Below, in pieces: positions 1-5,437 of a stretch of 5,659 nt of DNA. Origin of the DNA: an uncultured Ruminococcus sp. Its GTDB lineage: Bacteria; Bacillota; Clostridia; Oscillospirales; CAG-272. The translations under genes and the position numbers were made by a program. The notes under the pieces were generated by a model. It searched no databases and was not told the origin of the DNA. It saw only the letters and a program-made list of their open reading frames with translations. Each line of letters starts with the position of its first letter. Position 1 is the stretch's first letter. Where the stretch lies: the NCBI GenBank assembly GCA_902766575.1, contig CACXED010000039.1:1-5659 (forward strand), read 5' to 3'.

Positions 1-1
1 A

Positions 2-883
2 TATATCTGTACCGAGATGCTGTCGGCAAAGGCTGTGCATTTTGAGGACAGAAAGACCGCCGAGCTCGGCGAGCTTTTCGACGGCGAAGCGCCGATCGCC
101 GTTCAGATCTTCGGCAGCGACCCGGAGATAATGGCTGAGTGCGCCGCGAAATTAGCGGCGGGAACCTACAAATATTGCCGGAATCAGAACCGTCCGGCGG
201 TGATAGACGTCAATATGGGCTGCCCGGCTCCAAAGGTCGCGAACAACGGCGACGGCTCGGCGCTGCTGAAGTCGCCCGAGCTTGCCGCGAGGATAGTCCG
301 CGCCTGCGTCGATGCCGTCGATATTCCGGTGACGGTGAAAATGCGCATCGGCTGGGATGAGAGCTCGATCTGCGGCGCTGAGTTCGCAAAGCGCATGGAG
401 GACGCCGGAGCGTCGGCGCTCACCGTCCACGGCAGAACGCGGGAGGGACGCTTTTCCGCTCCGATCAACTTTGACGAGATCAGGCGTATCAAGAAAGCGG
501 TCAGCATCCCGGTCGTCGGCAACGGGGAGATCTTTTCCGCCGACGACGCGCTGCGGATGTTCGAGCGCACAGGCTGCGACGCGGTGATGGTCGGACGTGG
601 AGCGCTGGGAAATCCGTGGATCTTTTCAGAGATCAGCGCCGCTCTTGACGGCAGGAGCTTTACAAAGCCCTCACAGTCCGAAAAGATTGGGATCGCGCTC
701 GCCGAGCTGAAGCTCAGGATCTCCGAAAAGGGCGAGCGGGTCGGAGTCTGCGAGTCGCGAAAGCTGTTGGCGTGGTACCTCAAGGGTATACGCGGCGCGG
801 CATCGGCGAGAAACGCGCTGAACTCGGCGCTGACCTACGAAGCGGTCGAGGCCGCCATGCTCGGAGCCGTTTTGGAAGAATGA
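2..883 (+). CDS. dusB: tRNA-dihydrouridine synthase DusB, 5' partial
   Basis: This FMN-dependent enzyme reduces specific uridines of tRNA to dihydrouridine, using NAD(P)H, in the cytoplasm. The reading frame is open to the window edge: residues YICTE precede the Met at base 17. In DusB homologues this Met lies inside a conserved TEMVSAK-like segment, so it is not the start and roughly 35-40 N-terminal residues are missing. Counting from that Met, the visible signatures are QIFGSD (30-35), NMGCPAPKV (66-74) with the catalytic Cys69, KMRIGWD (108-114), the HGR of the active site (138-140), GNGEI (168-172) and the FMN phosphate-binding GRGALGNPW (193-201). The C-terminal helical tRNA-binding part (about 220-288, with LAWYLKG) is complete, and the gene ends in TGA. 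The sigma factor gene follows after about 37 bases with no terminator between, so co-transcription is likely. Assignment to the Dus family is very secure; the B subtype is well supported by the motif wording. Confidence 0.95.
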   Translation, partial: YICTEMLSAKAVHFEDRKTAELGELFDGEAPIAVQIFGSDPEIMAECAAKLAAGTYKYCRNQNRPAVIDVNMGCPAPKVANNGDGSALLKSPELAARIVRACVDAVDIPVTVKMRIGWDESSICGAEFAKRMEDAGASALTVHGRTREGRFSAPINFDEIRRIKKAVSIPVVGNGEIFSADDALRMFERTGCDAVMVGRGALGNPWIFSEISAALDGRSFTKPSQSEKIGIALAELKLRISEKGERVGVCESRKLLAWYLKGIRGAASARNALNSALTYEAVEAAMLGAVLEE

Positions 884-902
884 ACTGACCGAATTTTTAC
901 GA

Positions 903-912
903 AAGGGTGTGA
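903..912 (+). promoter_or_regulatory. Ribosome binding site of the ECF sigma gene
   Basis: The segment AAGGGTGTGA matches the anti-Shine-Dalgarno complement AAGGAGGTGA at 8 of 10 positions. It ends 8 bases before the GTG at 921, whereas the GTG at 909 lies inside it. This favours 921 as the translation start. Base pairing is imperfect, so this is a moderate inference. Confidence 0.5.
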
Positions 913-920
913 ACGGTATC

Positions 921-1508
921 GTGAAAACCGAAGACGAGGAGCGGCTGCTCAAAGCCGCCGCAGCCGGAGATCAGACGGCTTTTTCCGAGATCGTGAGCGC
1001 CTATGAGCGGCTGGTCTACAACACGGTGAAATCCAAGGTGCTGTCAGCCGAGGACGCGATGGACATCTCGCAGGAGGTGTTTCTGAAGATTTGGCGCGCG
1101 CTGCCGAACTGGCGCGGCGAGTGTCGGTTCGCGACTTGGGTCTATAAGGTCTGCATAAACGCGAGCCTCGACTTCCTGCGCCGGGCTCCGGAGCGCACCG
1201 AGCCGCTCAACGGCTATCCCGACGCCGACGGGGATGAGCGGCCGCTCGAGATCGCCGATGATTCGGTCTGCTCCTCGCCCGAGGGAAAGCTGGAGCAGAG
1301 CGAGACCACGCTCGCCGTCCGGAGAGCTATCGCCAAGCTGCCCGACGATCAGCGTCAGGTCGTGGTTCTGCGGGACATCGAGGGATATTCCTACGAGGAG
1401 ATAGCCGAAATGCTCTCGCTTGGGATAGGGACGGTCAAGTCGCGGATCAACCGCGCGCGCTGCCGTCTCAAAGCGGTGCTCGAGGCCGAGCTCGGACTGA
1501 AAAAATAA
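921..1508 (+). CDS. ECF-type RNA polymerase sigma factor, SigW/RpoE-like
   Basis: This is an alternative sigma factor of the extracytoplasmic function group, which directs RNA polymerase to stress-type promoters. With the GTG at 921 as start it has 195 residues, a normal length. Region 2 spans about residues 15-90 and includes AFSEIVSAYERLVY, then DAMDISQEVFLKIW (the region 2.1/2.2 core-binding part) and FATWVYKVCINASLDFLRR (the -10 recognition part). An acidic linker (about 92-128) follows. Region 4 (about 130-185) has AIAKLPDDQRQVVVLRD, then the helix-turn-helix GYSYEEIAEMLSLGIGTVKSRINRAR. There are no region 1 or 3 domains, as expected for ECF factors. An in-frame GTG at 909 would add four residues but lies inside the ribosome binding site. 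The anti-sigma factor gene is directly downstream. No ECF promoter is visible in front of this gene, so it is probably transcribed with dusB. The family call is very secure; the stimulus is unknown. Confidence 0.95.
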   Translation: MKTEDEERLLKAAAAGDQTAFSEIVSAYERLVYNTVKSKVLSAEDAMDISQEVFLKIWRALPNWRGECRFATWVYKVCINASLDFLRRAPERTEPLNGYPDADGDERPLEIADDSVCSSPEGKLEQSETTLAVRRAIAKLPDDQRQVVVLRDIEGYSYEEIAEMLSLGIGTVKSRINRARCRLKAVLEAELGLKK

Positions 1509-1530
1509 ATTCTGATTTTTATATTTTAGT

Positions 1531-1559
1531 GGGAACAAAATAAGATTTTCCGCGTCTAA
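1531..1559 (+). promoter_or_regulatory. Predicted ECF-sigma-dependent promoter
   Basis: A -35 element GGGAAC (1531-1536) is separated by 16 bases from CGTCTAA (1553-1559). Read the other way, GGAACAA-N15-GTCTAA corresponds closely to the published SigmaE (RpoE) consensus GGAACTT-N15-GTCTAA, and AAC-N16-CGT has the spacing of SigW-type promoters. The site lies in the short gap between the sigma and anti-sigma genes and points at the anti-sigma gene. The transcription start would be near 1565, giving a leader of about 35-40 bases. The cognate sigma is inferred to be the product of the gene just upstream. Confidence 0.75.
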
Positions 1560-1590
1560 CTACATACGAGAACAACAGTAACATGGCAAT

Positions 1591-1596
1591 GGGGGA
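1591..1596 (+). promoter_or_regulatory. Ribosome binding site deciding the TTG start
   Basis: GGGGGA lies 6 bases before the TTG at 1603 and is the only purine-rich candidate in the leader. It supports the unusual TTG start over the internal ATG-ATG at 1651, which has no comparable site and would remove the first putative zinc ligand (Cys11). Confidence 0.65.
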
Positions 1597-1602
1597 TCAG
1601 AC

Positions 1603-2574
1603 TTGAAAAAACGGAACGGTAACAGATTAAGCTGCGGCGAAGCCCGCTCAATGATGTTCGAATATCTCGACGGCGAGCTTGGCAGCCGCGACAGCGAAAG
1701 ACTGTCCGCGCATATCTCCGAGTGTCCGGAGTGCCGGTCGGAGCTTGAGGACTGCAAAAAGCTCCTCGATACGATCGGGAAGATCGAATATCCCGTGCCT
1801 GACAGGCTGCATTCGAATGTAATGGCGCTGGTCGGAGCAGCGGCTCAGGATAAGCCTTCGCGATTCGGAAGCATCATAATGGGAGGACGCCGCAGAGGCT
1901 TTGCGGCTGTCGGAACGCTCGCAGCCGCCTGCGCGGTGATCGCTCTGGTCATACTGAACCGCGGTTATATCGAGCACGGCGCATCCGATCTCGCCGCTCC
2001 CGAGATTGCTCAGGATGTGCAGGCGACCGGAGCGACCGGAGAGGGGGATTATTACTCCACCGAGACGGTCGGAGCGCTGAAATTCTCGTCGCCCATGACT
2101 ACCTCCGAGGAGACTGCCGAGCCGGAGAATTTCGCGGAAGCCAAGGCTCCTGTATTTTCCGACAACAGCATCGGCGGCTCTATCGTCACCGACGATAACG
2201 ACTACGGATATTCCGCAGACCGGGTATATTCAGAAAAAAGCGACGAGCTCATTATCGGAGCTGCCGAGGATGCGGCTCAGCTTTCGGAGATGATAGACAG
2301 CTGGGTGAGCGCCGGGACCGCCGTGCTTGTGTTCAATTCGAAAGAAACGCCGGTGTTTCCCGACGGGGAAGCTATAAAGGTCGCCGGATTCAAAACCGTC
2401 AGCTTTTGCGAGATCATAAGCTCTGACGCCGATGAAAAGCTCACAGAGATCATAAAATCGTGCGAGGCTAAGGGCGAGAAATATCAGAGCTTTATTCCGG
2501 AGTCCGACTACGACACGCTTGTGGTCGCGTACTATCCGGAGGAAAGCGTTTTAGTCGAGGAAGCATCGGAGTGA
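1603..2574 (+). CDS. Membrane anti-sigma factor with zinc-binding ZAS domain (RsiW-like)
   Basis: This protein is inferred to hold the upstream ECF sigma factor inactive at the membrane. The 323-residue protein begins with a cytoplasmic ZAS (zf-HC2) domain: CGEARSMMFEYLDGEL (11-26) followed by His37, Cys41 and Cys44 in the H-x3-C-x2-C motif, with Cys11 as a possible fourth ligand. A helix ending in HSNVMALV (70-77) resembles the segment after the ZAS domain of RsiW. One hydrophobic segment follows (about 100-118, FAAVGTLAAACAVIALVIL), preceded by RRR, which predicts the N-terminus inside. The outside part is an acidic, low-complexity linker (about 121-215) and then a compact region (about 215-318) with alternating helix/strand character and two Cys (269, 287) that I do not recognise. 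The TTG start is chosen from the GGGGGA site 6 bases upstream. The stop overlaps the phosphoesterase start. Release of sigma by regulated proteolysis, as for RsiW, is plausible but not shown. Confidence 0.9.
   Translation: MKKRNGNRLSCGEARSMMFEYLDGELGSRDSERLSAHISECPECRSELEDCKKLLDTIGKIEYPVPDRLHSNVMALVGAAAQDKPSRFGSIIMGGRRRGFAAVGTLAAACAVIALVILNRGYIEHGASDLAAPEIAQDVQATGATGEGDYYSTETVGALKFSSPMTTSEETAEPENFAEAKAPVFSDNSIGGSIVTDDNDYGYSADRVYSEKSDELIIGAAEDAAQLSEMIDSWVSAGTAVLVFNSKETPVFPDGEAIKVAGFKTVSFCEIISSDADEKLTEIIKSCEAKGEKYQSFIPESDYDTLVVAYYPEESVLVEEASE
2023..2040 (+). repeat. Two tandem copies of a 9-base unit in the anti-sigma linker
   Basis: The unit GCGACCGGA occurs twice in a row (2023-2031 and 2032-2040) and encodes Ala-Thr-Gly twice. 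It lies in the low-complexity extracytoplasmic linker, where in-frame expansion or contraction by three codons would be tolerated. It looks like a small slippage duplication. Confidence 0.85.
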
Positions 2575-3470
2575 TCGGATATATTGTCTGCGGCGCAGTC
2601 GCCTGCGCCGCTGTTTTGTGCATGGCGTTCTCACAGCGGCTGAAGCTAAGAAGGTACGATATCCCGACCGACAAGCTGAGCTGCGGGCTGAGGATTGTCC
2701 AGATCTCCGATCTCCACGACTGCCGCTTCGGAAAACGGCAGGAGAGGCTGATAGGCATGGTTCGGGACGCAAGACCCGATCTCATCGTCCTGACCGGAGA
2801 TATCGTCAACGACACTCCCGAGCTGACCGCAAGGCGACCGATACTCTCGCCCGATCATCCGGCGAGAGAGCTGCTCGACGGGATACTGCCGCTCGCGCCG
2901 GTCTATATGGTCTTTGGCAATCACGAGGACAACATCGCCGAGCTTTCCGAATTGAGAGCAGAGCTTAATGAGCTCGGAGTGAAGCTCATCGGCGGAAAAC
3001 GGGTCTGGATCAGTGTGAGAGGGCAGAGAATCGGGCTCTGCGGTATCGACGACCCGCGCTTCTTCGGTCAGGGTAAGCAGAAAATGAGCCTACGGGAGCG
3101 GATCGCCGACGATTCCGAGCGGACTTCTCAATCGCTTGAACGCTGGCGGCACGAGCTCGCCGGGCTTGAGGGGCAAAACGACGGGAGCTTTTCGGTACTG
3201 CTGTCGCACCGACCTGAGGAATACGGGCTTTACGGCGGCTTCGACCTGACCTTCTCCGGACACGCCCACGGAGGTCAGTGGCGTCTCCCGCCGATTATCA
3301 ACGGAGTCTACGCGCCGCATCAGGGGATCTTCCCAAAGCACGCGGGCGGACTGTATAAGCTCGATAAGGGCTGGCACATCGTGTCAAGGGGGCTTTCGGT
3401 CAGGCGCTGTCCGCGCATATTCAACCGTCCGGAGGTCTGTCTTGCGGTTATAAGCGGCGATAAGCGCTGA
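2571..3470 (+). CDS. Membrane-anchored metallophosphoesterase (YkuE-like, calcineurin fold)
   Basis: This is a predicted dinuclear-metal phosphoesterase of 299 residues. All family motifs are present: ISDLHD with Asp47 and His49, LTGDIVND with Asp77, GNHED with Asn117 and His118, LLSHRP with His213, and GHAHGGQ with His231 and His233. The C-terminal pattern (YAPHQG, FPKHAGGLY, SRGLSVRR, FNRPEV) is typical of the YkuE branch of membrane-associated phosphohydrolases, so activity on a phosphorylated lipid or cell-wall intermediate is possible. The substrate cannot be read from sequence. One hydrophobic segment (about 2-20) has no twin-arginine motif and no good lipobox, so it is probably an anchor. 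The GTG start overlaps the anti-sigma stop in GTGA, and a GAGG at 2557-2560 can serve as ribosome binding site. The genes are thus probably translationally coupled. This suggests, without proof, membership in the sigma regulon as an envelope function. Confidence 0.92.
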   Translation: MIGYIVCGAVACAAVLCMAFSQRLKLRRYDIPTDKLSCGLRIVQISDLHDCRFGKRQERLIGMVRDARPDLIVLTGDIVNDTPELTARRPILSPDHPARELLDGILPLAPVYMVFGNHEDNIAELSELRAELNELGVKLIGGKRVWISVRGQRIGLCGIDDPRFFGQGKQKMSLRERIADDSERTSQSLERWRHELAGLEGQNDGSFSVLLSHRPEEYGLYGGFDLTFSGHAHGGQWRLPPIINGVYAPHQGIFPKHAGGLYKLDKGWHIVSRGLSVRRCPRIFNRPEVCLAVISGDKR

Positions 3471-3488
3471 TTTTGTGAATATTTGCAC

Positions 3489-3517
3489 TTGACAAAAATA
3501 ATCGCGTATTGTATAAT
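3489..3517 (+). promoter_or_regulatory. Consensus housekeeping (SigmaA) promoter of the transketolase operon
   Basis: TTGACA (3489-3494) and TATAAT (3512-3517) match both consensus hexamers perfectly with the ideal 17-base spacer. The local sequence is much more AT-rich than the surroundings. Transcription should begin near 3524, giving a leader of about 55 bases. A strong, probably constitutive promoter is expected; no obvious operator was seen. Confidence 0.93.
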
Positions 3518-3559
3518 TATGATGTACGTTTCATCGCGGCTTGAACACGCTTTTATCGC

Positions 3560-3566
3560 AGGAGGT
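3560..3566 (+). promoter_or_regulatory. Strong ribosome binding site of the transketolase N-terminal subunit
   Basis: AGGAGGT is a full Shine-Dalgarno core. The spacing to the ATG at 3579 is 12 bases, somewhat long, and the spacer is almost purely A and T, which should keep the start codon unstructured. No closer in-frame start exists. Confidence 0.85.
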
Positions 3567-3578
3567 AAATAAATAAAA

Positions 3579-4418
3579 ATGACAGATACCAGAAAAAAAG
3601 AGCTTTTACGGATCGCATATGAGATCCGCAAGGAAGCTGTTACCGCAGTCTACAGCGCGGCAAGCGGTCATCCCGGCGGCTCGCTCTCGATCGCCGAGAT
3701 CCTCGCATACCTGTATTTTGAAGAAATGAACGTCGATCCCGCAGACCCCAAAAAGGCTGACCGAGATCGTTTTGTGCTGTCTAAGGGACACGCGGCTCCC
3801 GGTCTTTACGCGGCTCTGGCTCTGCGCGGATTTTTCCCGGTCGAGGAGCTCAAGGGTCTCAGACAGATCGACAGTGTCCTGCAGGGACATCCCGACATGA
3901 AGCATATCCCCGGCATCGACATGAGCACCGGCTCGCTCGGTCTCGGCATCTCCGCCGCCTGCGGAATGGCGCTGTCGGCAAAGTATCAGAAGCAGGACTG
4001 GCGCGTCTGGTCTATCGTCGGCGACGGCGAGTCCGAGGAGGGTCAGGTCTGGGAAGCGGCTATGTTCGCCGCGCATTACAAGCTCGACAATCTCGCGATC
4101 TTCGTCGACTGGAACGGACTCCAGATCGACGGTCCGGTCGCTGAGGTCATGAATCCCACTCCCCTCGACGAGAAATTCCGCGCATTCGGCTGGAACGTGA
4201 TCTCGATCGACGCGCACGACCTCGACGCTATCGAGGCTGCCGTCACGCTCGCCAAGGAGACCAAGGGAAAGCCTACCGCGATAATCGCCAAGAGCGTCAA
4301 GGGCAAGGGCGTCTCCTATATGGAGAACGAGGTCAGCTGGCACGGCTCGGCTCCCAAGAGCGAGCAGTATGAGATTGCGATGTCCGATCTTGACGCCGCT
4401 CTCGCAAAGCTCGGCTGA
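3579..4418 (+). CDS. Transketolase, N-terminal (thiamine-diphosphate-binding) subunit
   Basis: This is the first half of a split transketolase, which moves two-carbon ketol units between sugar phosphates in the non-oxidative pentose phosphate pathway (cytoplasm). The 279-residue protein matches the usual length of this subunit. Visible motifs are SGHPGG (29-34, His31), SKGHAAP (68-74, His71), LQGHPD (101-106, His104), STGSLG (116-121) and the diphosphate/metal-binding motif starting GDGESEEGQVWEA (148-160) and ending at Asn179 in DWNG. The C-terminal part has KPTAIIAKSVKGKGVS and SWHG, typical of the family. The catalytic glutamate that activates the cofactor is on the partner subunit encoded next. 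The gene has its own consensus promoter and a strong ribosome binding site, and it is separated by 37 bases from the partner. Split transketolases are common in Clostridia and archaea. A specialised sugar transketolase is possible but nothing nearby suggests one. Confidence 0.96.
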   Translation: MTDTRKKELLRIAYEIRKEAVTAVYSAASGHPGGSLSIAEILAYLYFEEMNVDPADPKKADRDRFVLSKGHAAPGLYAALALRGFFPVEELKGLRQIDSVLQGHPDMKHIPGIDMSTGSLGLGISAACGMALSAKYQKQDWRVWSIVGDGESEEGQVWEAAMFAAHYKLDNLAIFVDWNGLQIDGPVAEVMNPTPLDEKFRAFGWNVISIDAHDLDAIEAAVTLAKETKGKPTAIIAKSVKGKGVSYMENEVSWHGSAPKSEQYEIAMSDLDAALAKLG

Positions 4419-4437
4419 AGGACGCTAAAGAGCTACA

Positions 4438-4444
4438 GAAAGGA
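4438..4444 (+). promoter_or_regulatory. Ribosome binding site deciding the start of the C-terminal transketolase subunit
   Basis: GAAAGGA ends only 2 bases before the ATG at 4447 but 11 bases before the in-frame ATG at 4456. The second ATG also gives the N-terminus MADKIATREAYG, which is the usual form for this subunit. I therefore prefer 4456; the alternative adds only three residues. Confidence 0.6.
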
Positions 4445-4455
4445 TAATGCAGAAA

Positions 4456-5400
4456 ATGGCAGATAAAATAGCTACCCGCGAAGCATACGGAGCCGCTCTC
4501 GCCGAGTTCGGCGAAAAGTACGACAGGCTGGTCGTCCTCGACGCAGACCTCGCCGCTGCGACCAAGACCGGTACCTTCAAGAAAAAATTCCCCAACCGCT
4601 TCTTCGACTGCGGCATCGCCGAGGGCAACATGATGGTCGTCGCAGCCGGAATGGCGGCGTCGGGACTCATACCTTTCGCGTCGTCTTTCGCGATGTTCGC
4701 CGCCGGACGCGCCTTTGAGCAGGTCAGAAACGCGATCGGATACCCGCATCTCAACGTCAAGATCGGCGCTACTCACGCCGGAATTTCGGTCGGCGAGGAC
4801 GGAGCAACGCATCAGTGCCTCGAGGACTTCGCGACCATGCGCTCGATACCCGGAATGGTCGTCATGCAGCCGGCGGACGCGGTTGAGGCGCGCGCTATGG
4901 TCGAAGCTGCGATAAAGTACGAGGGACCCTGCTATATGCGCTTCGGACGCTACGCGGTTCCGGTGCTGTTCGACAAGGATAACTACAGCTTTGCGATCGG
5001 AAAGGGAATCGTCATGGCTGACGGCGCTGACGTCACCATCGCCGCTACCGGTCTGATGGTCGAGCAGGCGCTCGCCGCACGCGAGCTGCTCGCCGGAGAG
5101 GGAATCTTGGCGCGCGTCGTGAATATCCACACCATCAAGCCGCTCGACAGCGAGCTCATCCTCAAATGCGCGGCTGAGACCGGAGCGATCGTCACCGCTG
5201 AGGAGCACAACTTCATCGGCGGACTCGGAAGCGCGGTCTGCGAGTGCGTCTCGGGCGCAAGACCCGTGCCGGTGCTCAGAGTCGGCGTGGAGGACAGCTT
5301 CGGACGCTCGGGCAAGGTTCCGCCGCTGATGGAATACTACGGACTCACTGCGGCTCACATCGCCGAAAAGGCTAAGGAAGCCGTCAAGCTCAAGAAATAA
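4456..5400 (+). CDS. Transketolase, C-terminal subunit
   Basis: This is the second half of the split transketolase, supplying the pyrimidine-binding domain and the C-terminal domain. With the ATG at 4456 it has 314 residues, a normal length. It opens with KIATREAYGAAL and then shows VLDADLAAATKT (27-38), DCGIAEGNM (51-59) with Glu56 as the expected catalytic glutamate contacting the aminopyrimidine ring, GEDGATHQ (113-120), MQPAD (137-141), the MRFGR segment (161-165) and the C-terminal domain with TGLMVEQAL, NIHTIKPLD and EEHNFIGGLGSAV. Glu-Asp-Gly-x-Thr-His-Gln is a hallmark of transketolase and related enzymes. It follows the N-terminal subunit gene after 37 bases with its own ribosome binding site, and the transcript ends at the hairpin just downstream. 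1-Deoxy-xylulose-phosphate synthase is excluded because that enzyme is a single larger chain with different motifs. Confidence 0.96.
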   Translation: MADKIATREAYGAALAEFGEKYDRLVVLDADLAAATKTGTFKKKFPNRFFDCGIAEGNMMVVAAGMAASGLIPFASSFAMFAAGRAFEQVRNAIGYPHLNVKIGATHAGISVGEDGATHQCLEDFATMRSIPGMVVMQPADAVEARAMVEAAIKYEGPCYMRFGRYAVPVLFDKDNYSFAIGKGIVMADGADVTIAATGLMVEQALAARELLAGEGILARVVNIHTIKPLDSELILKCAAETGAIVTAEEHNFIGGLGSAVCECVSGARPVPVLRVGVEDSFGRSGKVPPLMEYYGLTAAHIAEKAKEAVKLKK

Positions 5401-5402
5401 AT

Positions 5403-5436
5403 AAAAATGGAATGGCGCGAGCCATTCCATTTTTTT
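5403..5436. terminator. Bidirectional intrinsic terminator between convergent genes
   Basis: A perfect inverted repeat, ATGGAATGGC (5407-5416) and GCCATTCCAT (5421-5430), encloses the loop GCGA, a GNRA-type tetraloop. The flanking A-tract (5403-5407) and T-tract (5430-5436) extend the pairing to 14 base pairs. On the plus strand the stem is followed by T residues; on the minus strand the complement of the A-tract supplies them. It begins three bases after the transketolase stop and ends two bases before the stop of the minus-strand gene, so it can serve both. Confidence 0.95.
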
Positions 5437-5437
5437 A

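Noticed and set aside
184..783. Minus-strand open frame of 199 codons opposite dusB
   Set aside because: The opposite strand encodes all Dus signature motifs. The antisense product is Ser/Pro/Arg-rich without family features.
872..903. Possible housekeeping promoter before the sigma gene (TTGGAA and a T-rich/TACGAA -10-like stretch)
   Set aside because: The -10 match is poor (TACGAA needs a 20-base spacer; TTTTAC at 17 bases is weak), and the short gap after dusB makes co-transcription simpler.
1501..1530. AT-rich run after the sigma stop considered as a terminator
   Set aside because: Only a weak A/T pairing (AAAAA with TTTTT) and no GC-rich stem; it more likely acts as an AT-rich upstream region of the ECF promoter.
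1583..1606. Tiny upstream frame (ATG to TGA, product MAMGDQT) whose stop overlaps the anti-sigma TTG start
   Set aside because: The overlap could allow translational coupling, but no ribosome binding site precedes its ATG, and the GGGGGA inside it is better explained as the binding site for the TTG start.
3449..3476. Possible hairpin at the end of the phosphoesterase gene (AGCG...CGCT followed by TTTT)
   Set aside because: The stem is only 4 base pairs and overlaps the stop codon; ATAAGCG occurs twice as a direct repeat rather than forming a stable hairpin. I see no convincing terminator here.
3521..3535. Small inverted repeat GATG-N7-CATC at the expected transcription start of the transketolase operon
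   Set aside because: Four-base arms are expected by chance, and no operator family with this spacing comes to mind.
3606..4343. Minus-strand open frame of 245 codons opposite the N-terminal transketolase gene
   Set aside because: Same shadow effect; no recognisable motifs and no ribosome binding site of note, and the sense frame is a full-length conserved enzyme.
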